From Blautia caecimuris (GTDB lineage: Bacteria > Bacillota > Clostridia > Lachnospirales > Lachnospiraceae), in NCBI RefSeq assembly GCF_024622975.1, contig NZ_JANJZT010000017.1, positions 1-64,000 on the forward strand: a stretch of DNA of 64,000 bases, read 5' to 3'. Positions 61,105 to 64,000 of the stretch are shown here, one piece after another. The position numbers and the translations under genes were made by a program. Within the stretch, counting starts at the first letter, position 1; each line of letters starts with the position of its first letter. The notes beneath the pieces were generated by a model. The model ran no database searches. It was not told the DNA's origin and was given only the letters and a program-made list of their open reading frames with translations.

Positions 61105-62495
61105 AGAGCCTGTTTAAGATTATCAGCCGGTATTCTGTCACAGCCGGTATGATTATTGGTGTTATATTGATCAGCAATATTGCTGTTTTTGTGGCGGTGG
61201 GCTACCATAACATGGTTTCTGCAGGAGCCCCGGATTTTAAGAGAAGCGCTCTGGAAAGTGTTGGAAAGGAATTTTATCAGGAAAATGATACCTGGCAGCT
61301 GTCTGACACAGGGAGACAGGAGCTGAAAGAGGCAGATTTTAAGTGGTGTATGGCACTTGATGAACATGGGGAGGTTGTATGGGAATGGAAGCTTCCTGCA
61401 GGCTTTGACCGCTCCTATACAATTTCAGAAGTGGCACGGTTTTCAAGATGGTATCTTCATGATTATCCGGTAGCGGTCTGGGAAGCCGGGAAATTACTTC
61501 TGGTAGTGGGACTTGATCCGGAATTTTTTTTCAGATACAGTGAGATTCTTACTCTTACAAATTTTACTATGATTCCGCAGTATGTGAAATGGGCTCTGAT
61601 TGTGAATACGATCGTGATTATTGTTTTTGTATTTTTGCTGGGATATCGGTTTTATCAGGCGCTGAAGCCTCTGGGCAGGGGCCTTGAGAAATTATCCAGG
61701 GAAGAGGAGGTAAAGCTCAGGGAAAAAGGTATGACAGGTATTCTGGCAGCGCAGCTTAACCGGACTTCTGAAATACTTCAGGAACAGAAAAAACGGCTGA
61801 CCAAAAGAGATCTGGCAAGAACGGAGTGGATTGCAGGTGTTTCTCATGATATTCGTACGCCTCTGGCGTTAATTGTAGGTTATACGGACCGCCTTTCCAA
61901 AAGTCCCAATCTTAATCAGGAGGAGAAGGCTTTGGCTGATGCGGTGTGCAGACAGAGCTTAGTGATCCGGCAGCTGATCACGGATCTGAATCTTACATCA
62001 AAGCTGGCATATGAGGCACAGCCATTGAATAAAAAAGAGTGTTCTCCTGCTCTTATTCTCCGGGAGTGTGCGGCAGACATTTATAATGAAAAAATTGAAC
62101 AGGATAAAGGACAGGAACCGGAGGTGGATGTGGAGCTTTTGATTCCTGCAGACATGGAGAAGGTCCGTATTTTTGCAGACAGCGGTCTGCTCAAACGTGC
62201 GTTGAGGAATCTGATCGGAAACAGTGTAAGGCATAATCCGGGAGGGTGCCAGGTTATGGTAAGGCTGTACGAAAAAAATGAAAAAATATACATTTCTGTA
62301 AAAGATACGGGAAAAGGAGTCCCGGAACTTGTGGTGCAGAACATGGACAACCAGACAGATAAAGTCCATATTATGGGATTAAGGCTTGCCAGACAGATTG
62401 TAAGGGCTCACGGAGGAGAACTGATTTTTGAGAAAAGGGAGTCGGGCACTTATGATGTGACCCTGGAACTGTCCGTATCGAAACTGCATCCGTAG
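61101..62495 (+). CDS. Sensor histidine kinase (module 2)
   Basis: This 464-residue membrane kinase has two helices (about 15-35 and 164-182) around a ~125-residue external sensor region, then HisKA with H249 ('GVSHDIRTPLALIVGY') and HATPase with 'NLIGNSVRHNPGG' and 'DTGKGVPELV'. The G2 box is weak ('IMGLRLARQI'). The external domain suggests direct sensing of a peptide, unlike the module 1 kinase. It overlaps the regulator gene by four bases. A 120-base gap follows. Confidence 0.92.
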   Translation: MKSLFKIISRYSVTAGMIIGVILISNIAVFVAVGYHNMVSAGAPDFKRSALESVGKEFYQENDTWQLSDTGRQELKEADFKWCMALDEHGEVVWEWKLPAGFDRSYTISEVARFSRWYLHDYPVAVWEAGKLLLVVGLDPEFFFRYSEILTLTNFTMIPQYVKWALIVNTIVIIVFVFLLGYRFYQALKPLGRGLEKLSREEEVKLREKGMTGILAAQLNRTSEILQEQKKRLTKRDLARTEWIAGVSHDIRTPLALIVGYTDRLSKSPNLNQEEKALADAVCRQSLVIRQLITDLNLTSKLAYEAQPLNKKECSPALILRECAADIYNEKIEQDKGQEPEVDVELLIPADMEKVRIFADSGLLKRALRNLIGNSVRHNPGGCQVMVRLYEKNEKIYISVKDTGKGVPELVVQNMDNQTDKVHIMGLRLARQIVRAHGGELIFEKRESGTYDVTLELSVSKLHP

Positions 62496-62617
62496 GGAGA
62501 ATGCCTCTTTTTGTTTTAGGCTCGCTTCAGTACCTGGAAGAGTCTATTTTCCGATTGTATTTCGTGAAGATAGCGTCTATAATAGGTATGACTAAAATGA
62601 AAGGATAAGAGGTAATT

Positions 62618-64000
62618 ATGTACACGCTTAAAAAATTTATCCGTTACTACGGACCTTATAAAACCGTGTTTTTTCTGGATCTTCTGTGCGCCGCCATTAT
62701 CAGTCTGGTGGATTTGGCATTTCCGCAGATTCTGAGAACACTGACAGCAACTGTTTTTACAGAAGAGCCTTCCACTATCCTGAAGGCCCTTCTTCCCATT
62801 GGCCTGTGCCTTCTGATCATGTATGTCATTCAGAGTTTTTGTGTGTATTATGTGGGCTATCAGGGCCATATGATGGGAGCAAAGATGGAGAGGGATATGA
62901 GACAGCAGCTGTTTGACCATTATGAAAAACTGTCCTTTTCCTACTATGATCAGAACAATTCCGGACAGATGATGAGCAAGCTGGTATCCGACCTTTTTGA
63001 TATTGCGGAGTTTGCCCATCATGGTCCTGAGAACTTGTTTATCTCTCTGATCAAGATTGTGGGATCATTTGTTTTCCTGTTTCTTATTAACTGGAGACTG
63101 GCAATTCCGCTTCTGATCCTGGTATTGATCATGCTGGTGTTTTCCATGAAGCAGAACCGGAGAATGCAGGAAACCTTTATGGATAACCGCAGAAAGATCG
63201 GTGATGTAAACTCCAGCCTTCAGGATACTCTGGCAGGGATCCGTGTGGTACAGTCCTTTGCCAATGAAGAAGTGGAGCGCAGAAAATTCGGAAAAAGCAA
63301 TCAGGCTTTTCTTCACTCCAAGGATGCAAACTACAGCTGCATGGGGAATTTCATGGGCTGGAACCGTTTCTTTCAGGGAATGATGTACCTGGTGACACTG
63401 GTGTTCGGCGGACTTCTTATTGCCAGAGGAAAAATGAATGCCGGAGATCTGGCCATGTATGCTTTGTATATCGGTATTTTTGTAAGTCCTATCCAGATTC
63501 TTGTGGAGCTGATCGAAATGATGCAGAAAGGCTTTTCCGGCTTCCGGCGTTTTCTGGATGTAATGGAGACAGAGCCGGATATTGTAGATGCTCCGGATGC
63601 AGAGCCTCTTACGGATGTGAAAGGAGAGGTTTCCTACGAAAACGTGTCCTTCCATTACAGTGATGATGAGACTCTGGTTCTTGATAATATTTCTTTTACC
63701 ATTCCTGCAGGACGCTCTATTGCACTGGTAGGTCCTTCCGGAAGCGGCAAGACTACCATCTGTTCCCTGCTTCCAAGATTCTATGATGTAACCGGAGGCC
63801 GGATCACTATTGACGGCAAAGAGGTAGGAAAGCTGACTCTGGAATCTCTGAGAAGCCAGATTGGTCTTGTGCAGCAGGATATTTATCTTTTCGGAGGAAC
63901 CATTAAAGAAAATATTGCTTACGGCAAGCCCTCTGCTTCCATGGAAGAGATTATTGAGGCTGCAAAAAAAGCAAATATCCATGACTTTATTATGTCCCTT
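62618..64000 (+). CDS. ABC exporter half-transporter (3' end outside window)
   Basis: This frame stays open to the window edge and gives 461 residues. Six N-terminal helices include 'YYDQNNSGQMMSKLVSDLFDIAEFAHHGPENLFISL' and 'VVQSFANEEVERRKF'. The ATPase domain has Walker A 'GPSGSGKTT' and Q-loop 'IGLVQQDIYLFGGTIKENI'; the signature and Walker B lie beyond the end. It is a typical lipid or drug exporter half. AGAGG precedes ATG 62618. Whether it is homodimeric cannot be told. Confidence 0.9.
   Translation, partial: MYTLKKFIRYYGPYKTVFFLDLLCAAIISLVDLAFPQILRTLTATVFTEEPSTILKALLPIGLCLLIMYVIQSFCVYYVGYQGHMMGAKMERDMRQQLFDHYEKLSFSYYDQNNSGQMMSKLVSDLFDIAEFAHHGPENLFISLIKIVGSFVFLFLINWRLAIPLLILVLIMLVFSMKQNRRMQETFMDNRRKIGDVNSSLQDTLAGIRVVQSFANEEVERRKFGKSNQAFLHSKDANYSCMGNFMGWNRFFQGMMYLVTLVFGGLLIARGKMNAGDLAMYALYIGIFVSPIQILVELIEMMQKGFSGFRRFLDVMETEPDIVDAPDAEPLTDVKGEVSYENVSFHYSDDETLVLDNISFTIPAGRSIALVGPSGSGKTTICSLLPRFYDVTGGRITIDGKEVGKLTLESLRSQIGLVQQDIYLFGGTIKENIAYGKPSASMEEIIEAAKKANIHDFIMSL

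Noticed and set aside
57787-62495. A complete lantibiotic biosynthesis cluster
   Set aside because: Only protection (LanFEG) and regulation genes are present; no precursor, LanM/LanB/LanC or dedicated protease/transporter gene was found nearby, although the partial ABC exporter at the end was considered.
63065-63982. Minus-strand frame of 305 codons at the right edge
   Set aside because: It is antisense to the truncated ABC exporter at 62618-64000, which has clear domain motifs.

Overview
The window is a chromosomal piece of a low-to-mid GC Gram-positive anaerobe. It is most likely a gut Lachnospiraceae, close to Blautia; the genus is inference from gene content, not a placement. Support comes from the 23S rRNA 3' end, a Firmicutes-type tmRNA, sigma-G and YlmC/YmxH-like sporulation genes, strong GGAGG ribosome binding sites, PPK2, NrdR, and the many two-component/ABC and MATE modules.

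Layout. 1-300: the 3' end of a 23S rRNA gene and its terminator, with no 5S behind it. 400-5700: a DUF4317-like gene, a MATE exporter, a hydrolase, an HD protein and a CDP-alcohol phosphatidyltransferase. 5700-9950: a response regulator, a sensor kinase and a three-gene ABC module of the lantibiotic/bacitracin-protection type. 10.1-14.6 kb: asparaginase, a Cys-less alkyltransferase-like protein, a second MATE, Nudix, a LbH acetyltransferase and a C_GCAxxG_C_C protein. 14.8-23.9 kb: two heterodimeric ABC exporters, the second behind a MarR gene with a consensus promoter and a palindromic operator. 24-29 kb: a phospholipase-D-like protein, an RsmH paralogue, and a MarR-MATE operon with two opposed operators.

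28.9-37.7 kb is a decaying deoxy-sugar (rhamnose-like) locus invaded by a small Tn916-family element. An AraC regulator faces an isomerase gene fused by deletion to the 3' two-thirds of a RhaS-type binding-protein gene. The next gene, rhaM (L-rhamnose mutarotase), is cut after seven or eight codons by an element of about 5.1 kb. That element carries a RibD/DHFR-like cargo gene, an XRE regulator, a Rep/MobT-like gene, xis and int. The remainder of rhaM resumes on the far side.

37.9-46.1 kb: double-domain PPK2, a HAD phosphatase, and a xylo-oligosaccharide/beta-glucan operon (divergent AraC, GPH symporter, GH43, a His-less HPr-like protein, GH5). 46.1-53.9 kb: housekeeping genes nrdR, ylmC/ymxH-like, sigG, gdhA, citrate synthase, yqeG, aroK, efp and a ferredoxin-type aldo/keto reductase. 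54-57.1 kb: NhaC and LrgAB. 57.2 kb: ssrA (tmRNA) on the minus strand. 57.8-62.5 kb: a second lantibiotic-protection module (LanGEF on minus, divergent response regulator and kinase on plus). 62.6 kb to the end: a truncated ABC exporter.

The most interesting signals are three. The two antimicrobial-peptide modules, 50 kb apart and differently arranged, share the same operator architecture: TAAG-type boxes every 11 bp, ending exactly 10 bp before the -10. The rhaM gene is split by the Tn916-like element and its reading frame can be rebuilt from the two flanks. The deletion fusion between the isomerase and RhaS genes shows that the same locus had also lost its transporter.
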